A stretch of DNA of 64,000 nt, from the NCBI RefSeq assembly GCF_020037125.1, contig NZ_JAIQDG010000020.1:124001-188000 (forward strand), written 5' to 3'. The notes under the pieces are model-generated. The model did not search any database, was not told the DNA's origin, and worked only from the letters and a program-made list of their open reading frames with translations. Source of the DNA: Myxococcus sp. RHSTA-1-4. GTDB taxonomy: Bacteria; Myxococcota; Myxococcia; Myxococcales; Myxococcaceae. A program made the translations under genes and the position numbers. This document shows positions 53,296 to 61,419 of the stretch, piece by piece (within the stretch, counting starts at the first letter, position 1; every line of letters begins with the position of its first letter).

Positions 53296-54225
53296 CTACC
53301 CCCGCTTGCCGATGTTGAACGACAGGCCCACCGTGGCCCGCTCGCCCTCGTAGGCCCGGAAGGGCCACTTCTGCAGCTCCGACAGGAGGCAGTCGTAGAG
53401 GGGGCCCTTCTTGAACTGCGGGTTGTCCACCCACAGCTTGCTGACCTTCCCGTCATTGCCGATGACGAACTCCAGGGGGATGCGCGCGGCCAGCCCGGGG
53501 CTGCGCTCCGCCTCCTCCTTGAAGCACTTGAAGAGCGTGGACTTGTTGCCCGCCACCACGCGGTTGATGGCGGACTGGTCGAACTGCTGCGCCACCTCCA
53601 TGCCGTCCGGGTCGCTGCCCACGGAGCCCGACGGGCGCGGCCGCTTCTCCTCGGAGCGGGTGGTGGACGCCATCGCCATCGGGCGGCTGGTGCCGGTACC
53701 GGTGGCCGGCTTCGCGGTGGCCGTCGCGGCGGGCCGCTCGGCGGGGCGCGTGCCGTGGGTGGGGTACTCGAAGAGCTCCTCGTCATCCCGGCGGGCCTGG
53801 GCCAGGCGGATGGTGGGCGGCTCCATCTCGATGCCCTCGAAGTCCTCCTCGCCACCGAGCCAGCCGTGGACCGCGGCGTTGCGCGCCACCTGCAGGCCGA
53901 CGATGCCCAGCACGAGCACCAGCACACCGGCGGCGCCACCGAGAATCATCAGGCGCTTGCGGGACTTCTCCCGCTCCGCCTGGACGGCGACCTCCACGCG
54001 GACGCGGGCCTCCGAGCGGGCCACGTGCACCCGGAAGGCCTCCACGTCCCGCATCGGGTGGAAGTCGCGCTCACCGGCGAGCGCCACCGGCGACTCCGGC
54101 GTCAGCTCGCCCGTGGTGAGCTTCTCCACGAGCTGCCCGCCGCTCACCGGTCCGAGGACCAGGTCCCCCTGACGAAAGAGCCACTGTCCTTCCACATCCA
54201 CCGCGAAGTCTTGTCCGGCCGCCAT
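53296..54225 (-). CDS. AgmX/PglI C-terminal-domain protein (TonB-like) with GYF_2-like start
   Basis: The 309-residue protein begins with a GYF_2-like module (residues 8-60: VEGQWLFRQGDLVLGPVSG) on the cytoplasmic side, then a basic coiled coil, one membrane helix (about residues 93-115), a Pro/Ala/Thr spacer and a C-terminal AgmX/PglI domain (215-309) with the two characteristic Cys (LFKCFKEE and LYDCLLSEL) and GNDGKVS. In Myxococcus, relatives are parts of the gliding motility machinery that spans the periplasm. A motility or transport role is likely but unproven. The ATG at 54225 is 44 bases from the divergent truA start. Confidence 0.8.
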   Translation of the reverse strand: MAAGQDFAVDVEGQWLFRQGDLVLGPVSGGQLVEKLTTGELTPESPVALAGERDFHPMRDVEAFRVHVARSEARVRVEVAVQAEREKSRKRLMILGGAAGVLVLVLGIVGLQVARNAAVHGWLGGEEDFEGIEMEPPTIRLAQARRDDEELFEYPTHGTRPAERPAATATAKPATGTGTSRPMAMASTTRSEEKRPRPSGSVGSDPDGMEVAQQFDQSAINRVVAGNKSTLFKCFKEEAERSPGLAARIPLEFVIGNDGKVSKLWVDNPQFKKGPLYDCLLSELQKWPFRAYEGERATVGLSFNIGKRG

Positions 54226-54269
54226 TTCGCGGGCGAGTATCCCGTTTTCCCCCTCACCCTCGCAACGGC

Positions 54270-55121
54270 GTGCTCCCCTCGACCTCAAAACGGATTCCCG
54301 TCGCGCTGTGGCTCTGGTACCGCGGCGGGAACTTCCGGGGCTTCCAGCGTCAGTCGGAAGGCCCCACCGTCCAGTCGGCGCTGGAGGACGCGCTGGCCTC
54401 GGTGGGTGTGCCCGCCACCGTCATGGCCTCGGGGCGGACGGACAAGGGCGTGCACGCGCGCATGCAGGTGGTGAGCGTGCGGCTGGAGCCGGGCGACTCG
54501 GCGGAGGCGCTCGCGGAGCGGCTGCCCGCCCGGCTGCCTCCGGGACTGGGCCTGTGCCTGGTGCGGCGGCCGCACTCCTTCCATGCCCAGTGGAGCGCCA
54601 GCGGCAAGGCGTACCGCTACCGGCTCCGGCTGGGGGGAACGGGTGACGCAGCGTGGGCGCCGTATGCGTTCGACGTGCGCGGCGAGCCCCTGCTCCAGGC
54701 GCCCGGCGGGACGGCGGTGACGCCCGAGCGGCTGGAAGCGCTGCTCGGCGCGGCGGTGGGGACTCGGGACTTCATCGCCTTCCACGAGAAGTCCAGCCCC
54801 CGCAAGCCCCGCACGCTGGAGTCCGCCACCCTGCATGAATTGGGCGGTGGCCTGTACGAGGCGAGGCTGAGCGGGGACGGCTTCGCGCGCTACCAGGTGC
54901 GCTACCTCGTGGGGAGCGCGCTGAAGGTGGCGGCGGGCCTGCTGCCGGAAGAAGCGTGGAAGGCGGCGCTGGAGGCGGGCGAGGCCATGGAGGGCTTCAA
55001 GGCGCCCGCGCACGGCCTGGTGCTCTGGGAGGTGCGCTACCCTCCCGAGGTGGACCCCTTCACCGCCGGGGAGCGCCTCCATCCCCCGGGGCTTCCGCTG
55101 GAGCCCCCCTTCATCGGATGA
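54270..55121 (+). CDS. truA: tRNA pseudouridine synthase A
   Basis: Converts uridines 38-40 in the tRNA anticodon stem to pseudouridine. The 283-residue protein has GRTDKGVHA with catalytic Asp58, the FHAQWSASGKAYRYRL strand after it, and FARYQVRYLVGSALKVA near the end, in the order of the TruA family. Start is GTG. It converges with a small ribbon-helix-helix gene. Confidence 0.95.
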   Translation: MLPSTSKRIPVALWLWYRGGNFRGFQRQSEGPTVQSALEDALASVGVPATVMASGRTDKGVHARMQVVSVRLEPGDSAEALAERLPARLPPGLGLCLVRRPHSFHAQWSASGKAYRYRLRLGGTGDAAWAPYAFDVRGEPLLQAPGGTAVTPERLEALLGAAVGTRDFIAFHEKSSPRKPRTLESATLHELGGGLYEARLSGDGFARYQVRYLVGSALKVAAGLLPEEAWKAALEAGEAMEGFKAPAHGLVLWEVRYPPEVDPFTAGERLHPPGLPLEPPFIG

Positions 55122-55157
55122 AGGGGTGACGCGCGGTGGGGCCCGGAACGGTGGCCG

Positions 55158-55316
55158 TCAGTCGACCAGCCGGTCCTCGTACTTCGCCAGCAGGTCCGAG
55201 ATGGCCTCCCGCAGGTACTCGCTCTGACGGATGCGCGTGGAGCGCGACAGCTCCTTCAGGGCGTCGAGCTTCTCGCGGTTGAGCCGGAAGACCACCGAGG
55301 TGAGGCGGGGATTCAT
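55158..55316 (-). CDS. Ribbon-helix-helix (CopG/Arc-type) protein, 52 residues
   Basis: A 52-codon gene whose product begins NPRLTSVVFRLNREKLDALK: a beta strand (LTSVVFRLN) followed by two helices, the second with RQSEYLREAISDLL, the plan of MetJ/Arc ribbon-helix-helix DNA-binding proteins. It is a likely dimeric transcription regulator. ATG is preceded by GGAGG with a long 14-base spacing. No toxin partner lies beside it, so it is not obviously an antitoxin. Short, but composition and fold signature are convincing. Confidence 0.7.
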   Translation of the reverse strand: MNPRLTSVVFRLNREKLDALKELSRSTRIRQSEYLREAISDLLAKYEDRLVD

Positions 55317-55381
55317 GTCCAAGTGCGCGACCTCCTACAGATGCGCACACCCTCTCACAGACCTGTCGGATCGCAAGATTT

Positions 55382-55909
55382 TCACTCCGAACCTACCGGG
55401 AAGATCCACTGCACCCCCGTGAAGGCCTCCGCGTCCCCCCGCAGACCCGCGCCGAACCCGAGCGAGACACCGAGCCCGCCGTACAGCGCGAGCCGCTCGG
55501 AGAAGGTGTGCCGCAGGCCGAAAGCTACGCGAGGCCCCACCCAGGGCCCAGAAAACGGCCGGATCACCGCGCTCAGGTCGAAGAAGGACTGCCAGGCGTC
55601 GGTGCCGAAGAAGTTCCGGTAGCCGCCCACTACCGATAGATCCGCGCCTCGCAGGCTCCCGCGGATCAGCACGAAGACCTCGTCCCCGTCGTAGCCCACC
55701 GTGCGGCTGCCCCCGAGGTCCAGGTGCGCGTCCCCGCCGGACTCGGCGTCGTCGTCATTTCGGTCGATGTACTCGGTATACGAGGCGCCCGGCCCGAGGA
55801 TCAGCGAGAGGGCGCGGCGCTCCTGGTAGTACGGCGTGTCGACGTACTCCGCCCCGAAGGCGCCCGCGGGCACGGCCACCGTGAGCGTCACGAGCACCAC
55901 GCGGATCAT
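55382..55909 (-). CDS. Putative exported beta-barrel protein
   Basis: A 175-residue protein with a signal peptide (MIRVVLVTLTVAVPAGAFG) followed by strands with alternating residues and a late VGPRVAFGLRHTFSERLALYGGLGVS pattern typical of small outer-membrane barrels or porin-like proteins. Asp-rich loop (YIDRNDDDAESGGD) lies near the start of the mature part. No Cys. ATG has GGGGGA at five bases. Function unknown. Confidence 0.65.
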   Translation of the reverse strand: MIRVVLVTLTVAVPAGAFGAEYVDTPYYQERRALSLILGPGASYTEYIDRNDDDAESGGDAHLDLGGSRTVGYDGDEVFVLIRGSLRGADLSVVGGYRNFFGTDAWQSFFDLSAVIRPFSGPWVGPRVAFGLRHTFSERLALYGGLGVSLGFGAGLRGDAEAFTGVQWIFPVGSE

Positions 55910-56086
55910 CCGAATCCCCCAGGAGGCCCTTCCAGCCGTCATGCAGCACCGCTCGCGAATCATCGGGTGGAGGGCCTTCTACCAGCCTTCAGTGCGGTGT
56001 TCGCGGAGGTCACCACGCTTTGTCATTGACCACCCGCCATGCGGGACACTCTGCTCGGGGCCCCTGGCTTCAGCGAGGTGCCTTGC

Positions 56087-57919
56087 ATGGGTGGCCGGAC
56101 GTCGCGATTCGTGGGGTTCCTGCTCCTGGTGGCGGGCTGCGCCACCGTTCCGCCACCGGCGCCCCGCCCGGCGGAGCCTCCGGCCGCCGCTGTCGTGCAA
56201 CCGCCTCGGCCCCTCTTCAAGGTCTTCCGGCTCCAGCCGGACGGGACCTCGACCGAGTGGGGCACGCTGCCCTCGGGCGCTCCCGGGTTTCAGCCGCCTC
56301 CCGAGGGAGACTGGTACGCGGAGCCGCTGGCGCCCGTGAAGACGGTGGACGAGGCCCGCGCGCTGGGCACCGTGCTCCGAGACCACCGCGTGCCCGGGCT
56401 CTCCTTCGGAGACGTGGGCCTCCCCTCCCCGGCGCTGCTCACGCCGCTGCTCGAAGGCGCCTCCGTGGTGTCGCTCCAGCTATCCGGCACGGACTTCGGG
56501 AACGAGCACCTCGCCGCGCTCCAGGGCGCGACGTGGCTGGAGGCCCTGCACCTCGACGGCACGCGCGTGGGCGACGCGGGGCTCGTCCACCTCCAGGGGA
56601 TGCGGCGCCTCACCACCCTGCGGCTGGATGAGACCTCCGTGTCGGACCGGGGGCTGGCGGCCCTCGCCGGAGTGACGACGCTCCGCCGCGTCTCGCTGGC
56701 CGGCACGGCGGTGAGCTCCAGGGGGCTCGGCCTGCTCGCGGCGCAGGCGGAGCTGGAGTGGCTGAACCTCTCGGACACGGCGGTGGACGACGCGCTGCTC
56801 GCGTCCGTACCGGGCACGCGGATGCGCACGCTCATCCTGAGCGGCACCCGGGTGACGAACACGGGCCTCGTCGCGCTGCGCGGCATGCCCGGCCTGACCT
56901 GGCTGGGCCTGGCGCGGACGGACGTCACCGACGCGGGCCTCGCGCACGCCGCGGGGCTGCGGGCGCTGGAGGCGCTCCACCTGGGCAGCACCCGGGTGAC
57001 GGACGCCGGGCTCACGCACCTCGCGAACCTGCCGGCGCTGCGGGCGCTGGTGCTCAACAAGACGAAGCTCCACGGGCCGGGGCTCCGCCACCTCGAAGGG
57101 CTCGCGCGGCTGGAGGTGCTCCACCTCGACGACACCCGCGTCGGGGACGCGGCGCTGCGACACCTGCGAGGGCTTGCGCGCCTGCGGGAGCTGGACCTGT
57201 CCCGCACGGCCGTCACGGGCGCGGGCCTCCAGGAACTGGCCGTCCTCGAGTCGCTCGAGGTGCTCGCGCTGTCCGGCCTGAAGCTGCCGGACACCGCGCT
57301 CGCCTCGTTGGCGCCGCTCCAGCGGCTCACCCGGCTCGACCTGGCCTCCACGCCCATCGGCCCCGAGGCGCTGAAGCACCTGGGCACGCGCCCCCCCCTG
57401 CGGCACCTGGACCTGGGCAGGACGGGCTTCACTGACGAGTGGGTCCCCCTCCTGTCCGCCTTCCCGGGGCTCCATTCCCTGAAGGTGGAGCGCACGCTGC
57501 TCACGGACGTGGGGCTCGGCCGCCTCGCAGCGCTGCGGGAGCTGGAGTCGCTCCACGTGCCGGGGACGCTGGTCACCGGCTCGGGGCTGGTGACGCTTCA
57601 ACAGCTTCCGCGTCTCTCAACACTCGACCTGGGCGCGACGTCGCTGGCGGCGGCGGGTGCGAAGGCGCTCCAGGAGTTCGGCCGTGTCACCTGGCTGAGC
57701 CTCGCCGGTACACGGGTTGGGGACGACGCGCTCGCCCACCTTCCGGGCTCGCTGCGCACGCTCTACCTGACACGCACGAAGGTCACCGACGCCGGCATGC
57801 CCGCGCTTCACCAACTGCCCGTCCTCCGCGAGCTGGACCTGCGCGGGACCGCCGTGTCCGAAGCCGCGCGCGCCGACCTGGAGCAGAAGCGGGGCGTCCG
57901 ACTCGTGTCCTCTCCTTGA
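56087..57919 (+). CDS. Leucine-rich-repeat lipoprotein
   Basis: The 610-residue protein has a signal peptide and lipobox (LLVAGC, Cys at about 18), a Pro/Ala linker, and then about 19-20 repeats of some 24 residues of the pattern L-x-x-L-x-L-x-x-T-x-V-x-D-x-G-L, like the ribonuclease-inhibitor or AMN1 type. The array fills residues 130-600 and forms a horseshoe for protein binding. It is envelope-anchored, so it could bind partner-cell or secreted proteins. ATG at 56087 directly precedes the signal peptide, though the frame is open 16 codons earlier. A small hairpin (CCTCTC-CTT-GAGAGG) overlaps its stop. Confidence 0.85.
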   Translation: MGGRTSRFVGFLLLVAGCATVPPPAPRPAEPPAAAVVQPPRPLFKVFRLQPDGTSTEWGTLPSGAPGFQPPPEGDWYAEPLAPVKTVDEARALGTVLRDHRVPGLSFGDVGLPSPALLTPLLEGASVVSLQLSGTDFGNEHLAALQGATWLEALHLDGTRVGDAGLVHLQGMRRLTTLRLDETSVSDRGLAALAGVTTLRRVSLAGTAVSSRGLGLLAAQAELEWLNLSDTAVDDALLASVPGTRMRTLILSGTRVTNTGLVALRGMPGLTWLGLARTDVTDAGLAHAAGLRALEALHLGSTRVTDAGLTHLANLPALRALVLNKTKLHGPGLRHLEGLARLEVLHLDDTRVGDAALRHLRGLARLRELDLSRTAVTGAGLQELAVLESLEVLALSGLKLPDTALASLAPLQRLTRLDLASTPIGPEALKHLGTRPPLRHLDLGRTGFTDEWVPLLSAFPGLHSLKVERTLLTDVGLGRLAALRELESLHVPGTLVTGSGLVTLQQLPRLSTLDLGATSLAAAGAKALQEFGRVTWLSLAGTRVGDDALAHLPGSLRTLYLTRTKVTDAGMPALHQLPVLRELDLRGTAVSEAARADLEQKRGVRLVSSP

Positions 57920-57923
57920 GAGG
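57909..57923. terminator. Small hairpin at the LRR gene stop
   Basis: CCTCTC-CTT-GAGAGG has a 6-base stem and 3-base loop over the stop codon of the LRR gene. Short and without a T-run, so only a weak terminator call. Confidence 0.25.
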
Positions 57924-58029
57924 CTGGGCGGGGTCTCTCACGCTTCAGCTGGTCCGAGAATCGGGGAGCGGACCACGCGCAGCGTGCCCCTTTCTACGGT
58001 CGGAAAGCTCGCGCCGGGTCACGGAGAGG

Positions 58030-58788
58030 TCAAGGCGCTGAGCGACCGCCGATTTCCGGGAAGCGCGCATAAGCCCGCAGGAGCGCGTCCAAGTGGGCGG
58101 TGTTGTCCAGGTCGAGCGGCGCGTCCGTGAGCCGCAAGACCCAGCCGCCCGATGCCGTGCGCCGCGCCCGTGAAAGCAGCTCGGCGTCGCGAGCAGGATC
58201 CGGGAACCCGATGACGCGTGCGGCAGCGGCCGACCAGTAGTTCAGCCACCCAAGGTAATGCGGAATCTCAGGCACGCGGTTGTACCGTGGGCGCAGGAGC
58301 CAGGGCAATCCGTGGGGCGACGCATGTGGCTCGTCTTCAGGATCACGAAACTGTTGCGACACGACCTCATTATAGCCCCACGGCGATGCATGCCCCCAGA
58401 TCGCGCGAGCGCCCTCCCCTATGGCATCCAGCACATCCGCTGCTGCCGCGACGCCGACCGCGTCCAGTGGCAGCGTCGCATGGACGTCAAGACGCGGCGG
58501 CCCCCCTACAGCAAGGCCGCTTGGGTTTTCCCACCCGGTAAGCGTTACGGGTCGGCTTTCGTCATCGTTGCAAAGGAATGGAAATCCACCATCCATCCTG
58601 TCTGCTGCAATCCACTCATCACGGTGAGTCAAAGCAATGAAGCCCCCCTTTTCAGAAAGCGTCCACGCCAGCCGCAAGCCGGGAAGCGCACGCTCCATTT
58701 CATGAACAATGGCGAGCGGTCGCTTATCCTCGCCCACGAGCGCAGGCGCATATACGTTGAGATTGAGGGATTCTCGCGCGACTGTCAC
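58030..58788 (-). CDS. Putative immunity protein (DUF5953/Imm52-like)
   Basis: A 252-residue cytoplasmic protein of the type found beside myxobacterial toxin genes; the middle-to-end PEIPHYLGWLNYWSAAA and RARRTASGGWVLRLTDAP blocks, and NVYAPALVG near the start, resemble the DUF5953 group, judged from memory and not by search. It begins one base after the toxin gene stop (TAG-A-GTG), implying translational coupling, as expected for a toxin-immunity pair. An in-frame TTG at 58809 inside the toxin gene is less likely. Base composition of the 5' part is less GC-rich than that of the window, suggesting horizontal gain. Confidence 0.7.
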   Translation of the reverse strand: MTVARESLNLNVYAPALVGEDKRPLAIVHEMERALPGLRLAWTLSEKGGFIALTHRDEWIAADRMDGGFPFLCNDDESRPVTLTGWENPSGLAVGGPPRLDVHATLPLDAVGVAAAADVLDAIGEGARAIWGHASPWGYNEVVSQQFRDPEDEPHASPHGLPWLLRPRYNRVPEIPHYLGWLNYWSAAAARVIGFPDPARDAELLSRARRTASGGWVLRLTDAPLDLDNTAHLDALLRAYARFPEIGGRSAP

Positions 58789-58789
58789 T

Positions 58790-59698
58790 CTAGCACCAAT
58801 CCATGACAACGATTGTAAGATCAGGGTCTAATGCAAGAAGCGCAGCCTTGTGGGCAGAGCTTCGGACCCCAACGACAAATTTATACCCACATGCCTCCGC
58901 AAGCACTTTCTCGCGCTTGATCTCCGGCAGCTTGACTCTGGCGAAAAATCCCTGGGAGTGAGGCGAGTGTATTTCGAAATCATCAGTCTTTACTTCCCAC
59001 AGCGTGCGCGCGGCCAGTTGCAGCGCGTCAAACTGCTTGCCATTGACGAGCACGTCCCAGCCGGGGAAGCTGTTGTTCGGAATCTTGTCGGCGCACTTGT
59101 CGTGACCGTCATCTCCACCTCGGTGCGGCACCGGGACGGGCTCGCACTTGCGGCGACGCTCTCGCTCCAGTGGCTCGGTCGGCCCTGGAGGAAACCAGTC
59201 CTGTCCTGATGGCTCGGGCCTGAGCTTTCGATTCGCGGAGGGTTCCTGTGGGGCAGGCTTCGTCTGGGGTACGGGCTCTACCTCCTCCGAACGACTCCCG
59301 CTCAGCTCATACGCATCCAGCGCTTCCTTGATGGCGACTCCCACCACCACCACGCCCACGACGATCACCGCGCCCACAACGATCTCGGGAGCAGCCAATA
59401 CACAGAGGCCGATTCCCAGGGCAGCCGCGCCCGCCGAGGCAACGGCACATCGTCCCGTCCGGTCATTGAACCGGACCCGGTCATGGTCGAGGGCTGCGAA
59501 GCACCGCTCCGCCAGCACGGGCCAGGGCTGGGAAGCCTCACGGACGACGCACCGCCCCCCGTCCCTCCACGGCAGTTCTGCTGCCCGCTGGAGGTTGGAG
59601 ATCCTCGGGTTCTGGGGCACTCGCTCTTTGGGGCTCGGTGCCGACGTAGCGCACGCAGAGAGGAAGATTAGGAGTGCGGCGCAGGCGCGGAGTCGCAT
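58790..59698 (-). CDS. Lipoprotein toxin with C-terminal nuclease-like domain (DUF6310-like; SitA-type candidate)
   Basis: The 302-residue protein starts with a lipobox (FLSAC), then a Cys-containing segment, a strongly hydrophobic hairpin (about residues 85-130), a Pro-rich linker, and a C-terminal domain of about 100 residues with KCADKIPNNSFPGWDVLVNG, FDALQ and WEVKTDDF. E-V-K with an upstream Asp fits a PD-(D/E)xK nuclease site. In Myxococcus, SitA toxins are lipoproteins that pass between cells by outer-membrane exchange and have nuclease tips with a linked immunity gene; this layout matches. The family name is from memory. ATG 59698 or GTG two codons upstream. AT-richer than most of the window. 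Confidence 0.75.
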   Translation of the reverse strand: MRLRACAALLIFLSACATSAPSPKERVPQNPRISNLQRAAELPWRDGGRCVVREASQPWPVLAERCFAALDHDRVRFNDRTGRCAVASAGAAALGIGLCVLAAPEIVVGAVIVVGVVVVGVAIKEALDAYELSGSRSEEVEPVPQTKPAPQEPSANRKLRPEPSGQDWFPPGPTEPLERERRRKCEPVPVPHRGGDDGHDKCADKIPNNSFPGWDVLVNGKQFDALQLAARTLWEVKTDDFEIHSPHSQGFFARVKLPEIKREKVLAEACGYKFVVGVRSSAHKAALLALDPDLTIVVMDWC

Positions 59699-59812
59699 GG
59701 TCACGTTCTTTCAGTCGAGCCAGAGAGCTACGAGTCAAGGCTGGCCGACTCTGGAATATGTCAGCACGAGCTGCGAAAGATTGAGGTGGACCCGTTACCA
59801 CGCACCTGCTCT

Positions 59813-61417
59813 TCACCATGGTGCGGGAGCCATTTCAGCACATAGACCAAGGAACCGGCCCAGCCAGGCGGACAGGGGTGCCGCCTCGGCTCCGGGCGTC
59901 AGGCGGAAGACGCCCACCTGATGCTCCGCGACGAAGCCCGGTGCGAACCAGGGGGCACACGCGGGGAGCTCCGCGGGGGCCAGCAGCACGGCCGCCTCGC
60001 AGCGGCCACCCCACTCGGGCCAGCGCAGGCCATCCCGGTAGAGGTGCGCCGACTCGAAGGCGTCCGCGAGGGCGTCTCTCGCGACGCGGTACTTCGCATC
60101 GAGACAAACCCAGCGACGCCGCCCCTCGCTCTCCCACAGAAGCACCAGGTCGGGCCTGCGCTCTCCCGAGATGCTGAAGCGTGGCGCCGTCCCCCGTGAA
60201 AGGTAGCCGCGGAAGGTCGGGTTGAAGAGGAGCCGGAGCGTGCCGCCAGGGCCGGTGGCCTCGAAGGAGGCGCCGTCGAGGGGCTCGTCCAGGGTGGCGA
60301 GCGGCTCGAGCCCCTGGGACGTCCACCGGTGCTCCGGCAGCAGCGCCCCGAGCAGCCTGCGCAGCGCGAGGAACGTCCACAGCTCATAGAGCTCGTAGGA
60401 TGGGCGGGTCGCGGCTCCCGGCGCGCCCGGGAGCCTTCCGAACTGGAACAGCGGCGATCGGAAGCGCCGGCCCAGCCGATGGAGCCGGGCATAGCGGGGG
60501 TCGTCCACCACGACCGCCATCGCCGCCTCCGTGGGTGGAGACGGCGCCAGGCGCGCCAGCCACGAGCGCCTTTCGAGGGCCCACAGCGCCCCGGCGGCCT
60601 CGCGCAGCGCCTCCGCGCGCGAGGTGCACCACCGGAGCCAGTCGTCGGCGTGGGTTCCCGCGGGCGCATCACTCCCGCGCGCGGTGCCATCCAGTGCCTC
60701 CGCATAGGCGCCGAGGTCCCGGGCAATGGAGCGCACCAGCCATGTGACATAGCGGTTCGCCGGGTGGTCGAGCGTCTCGGTGGCATGGCCCACGGGGACG
60801 AGGGGCGGGCGCCGTGCATCCGCGTCCGTGTCCCACCGGGCGCTGAGAGCCCGCGAGGCCTCCGGGTGCCTTTCGAGCCAGCCGAGGGCGGTCCGCTCCA
60901 CGCGCCGCACCTGATGGGCAGGCACGAAGAGTTCGGTGTGGCCGGTCCGCTGACGGGGCGCGGCGATGACTGCGCGGATGGACTCCAGCAAGGCCGGGAT
61001 GAGCGGGAGCGCCGCCTCCACGAGGTGCGGAATCCGGCTGCCACCCGCGACGACAGAGCCCTGGAGGCCCGGCTGGTCTCCCACGCTGAGCGAGGGAAGC
61101 CACGCCTCCAGGTCCGACAGCAGCACCGTCCAGGCCTGCGCGGAGAGCTTGTCCGCCCGCGGCACCACCTGGACGGTCGTGGTCGTCTCCTTCCCGGCAT
61201 GAGCAACCCGCAGCAACTGGGCGCCAATCCACTGCGAGATGGGGAGCCGGAACGCGCGCTCCGCCCCATCCCACTCCAGCGCGAGCGGCCCCAGCCACGC
61301 GACGGCGCCTTCCGGGGCGCCGGCTCCGGGGGAGACGAAATACTGGCGGGCCTCCTCCAGGCGCAGCACGCCTTCCGAGAGGGAAAGCGGCTCGCCTCCT
61401 GGCTCGTACACCTCCAT
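59813..61417 (-). CDS. McrC-like DUF2357 protein with nuclease domain
   Basis: A 534-residue protein. The first 330 residues resemble the DUF2357 (McrC N-terminal) type: LRLPISQWIGAQLLRV-like start, ARNTVETALNRYVTWL-type block HPANRYVTWLVRSIARDL. The end has a PD-(D/E)xK nuclease: GERRPDLVLLW, then WVCLDAKYR at about 430-445, the D...D-x-K residues. Together with the AAA+ gene two bases upstream it makes a McrBC-like restriction system, where the AAA+ motor drives this nuclease onto foreign DNA. No methyltransferase is linked, as usual for modification-dependent (type IV) systems. Next to a toxin/immunity pair. Confidence 0.75.
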   Translation of the reverse strand: MEVYEPGGEPLSLSEGVLRLEEARQYFVSPGAGAPEGAVAWLGPLALEWDGAERAFRLPISQWIGAQLLRVAHAGKETTTTVQVVPRADKLSAQAWTVLLSDLEAWLPSLSVGDQPGLQGSVVAGGSRIPHLVEAALPLIPALLESIRAVIAAPRQRTGHTELFVPAHQVRRVERTALGWLERHPEASRALSARWDTDADARRPPLVPVGHATETLDHPANRYVTWLVRSIARDLGAYAEALDGTARGSDAPAGTHADDWLRWCTSRAEALREAAGALWALERRSWLARLAPSPPTEAAMAVVVDDPRYARLHRLGRRFRSPLFQFGRLPGAPGAATRPSYELYELWTFLALRRLLGALLPEHRWTSQGLEPLATLDEPLDGASFEATGPGGTLRLLFNPTFRGYLSRGTAPRFSISGERRPDLVLLWESEGRRRWVCLDAKYRVARDALADAFESAHLYRDGLRWPEWGGRCEAAVLLAPAELPACAPWFAPGFVAEHQVGVFRLTPGAEAAPLSAWLGRFLGLCAEMAPAPW

Positions 61418-61419
61418 GG

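Noticed and set aside
55158-55316. Antitoxin of a type II toxin-antitoxin pair
   Set aside because: The fold fits but no small toxin gene lies on either side; truA converges and an outer-membrane protein gene is on the other side.
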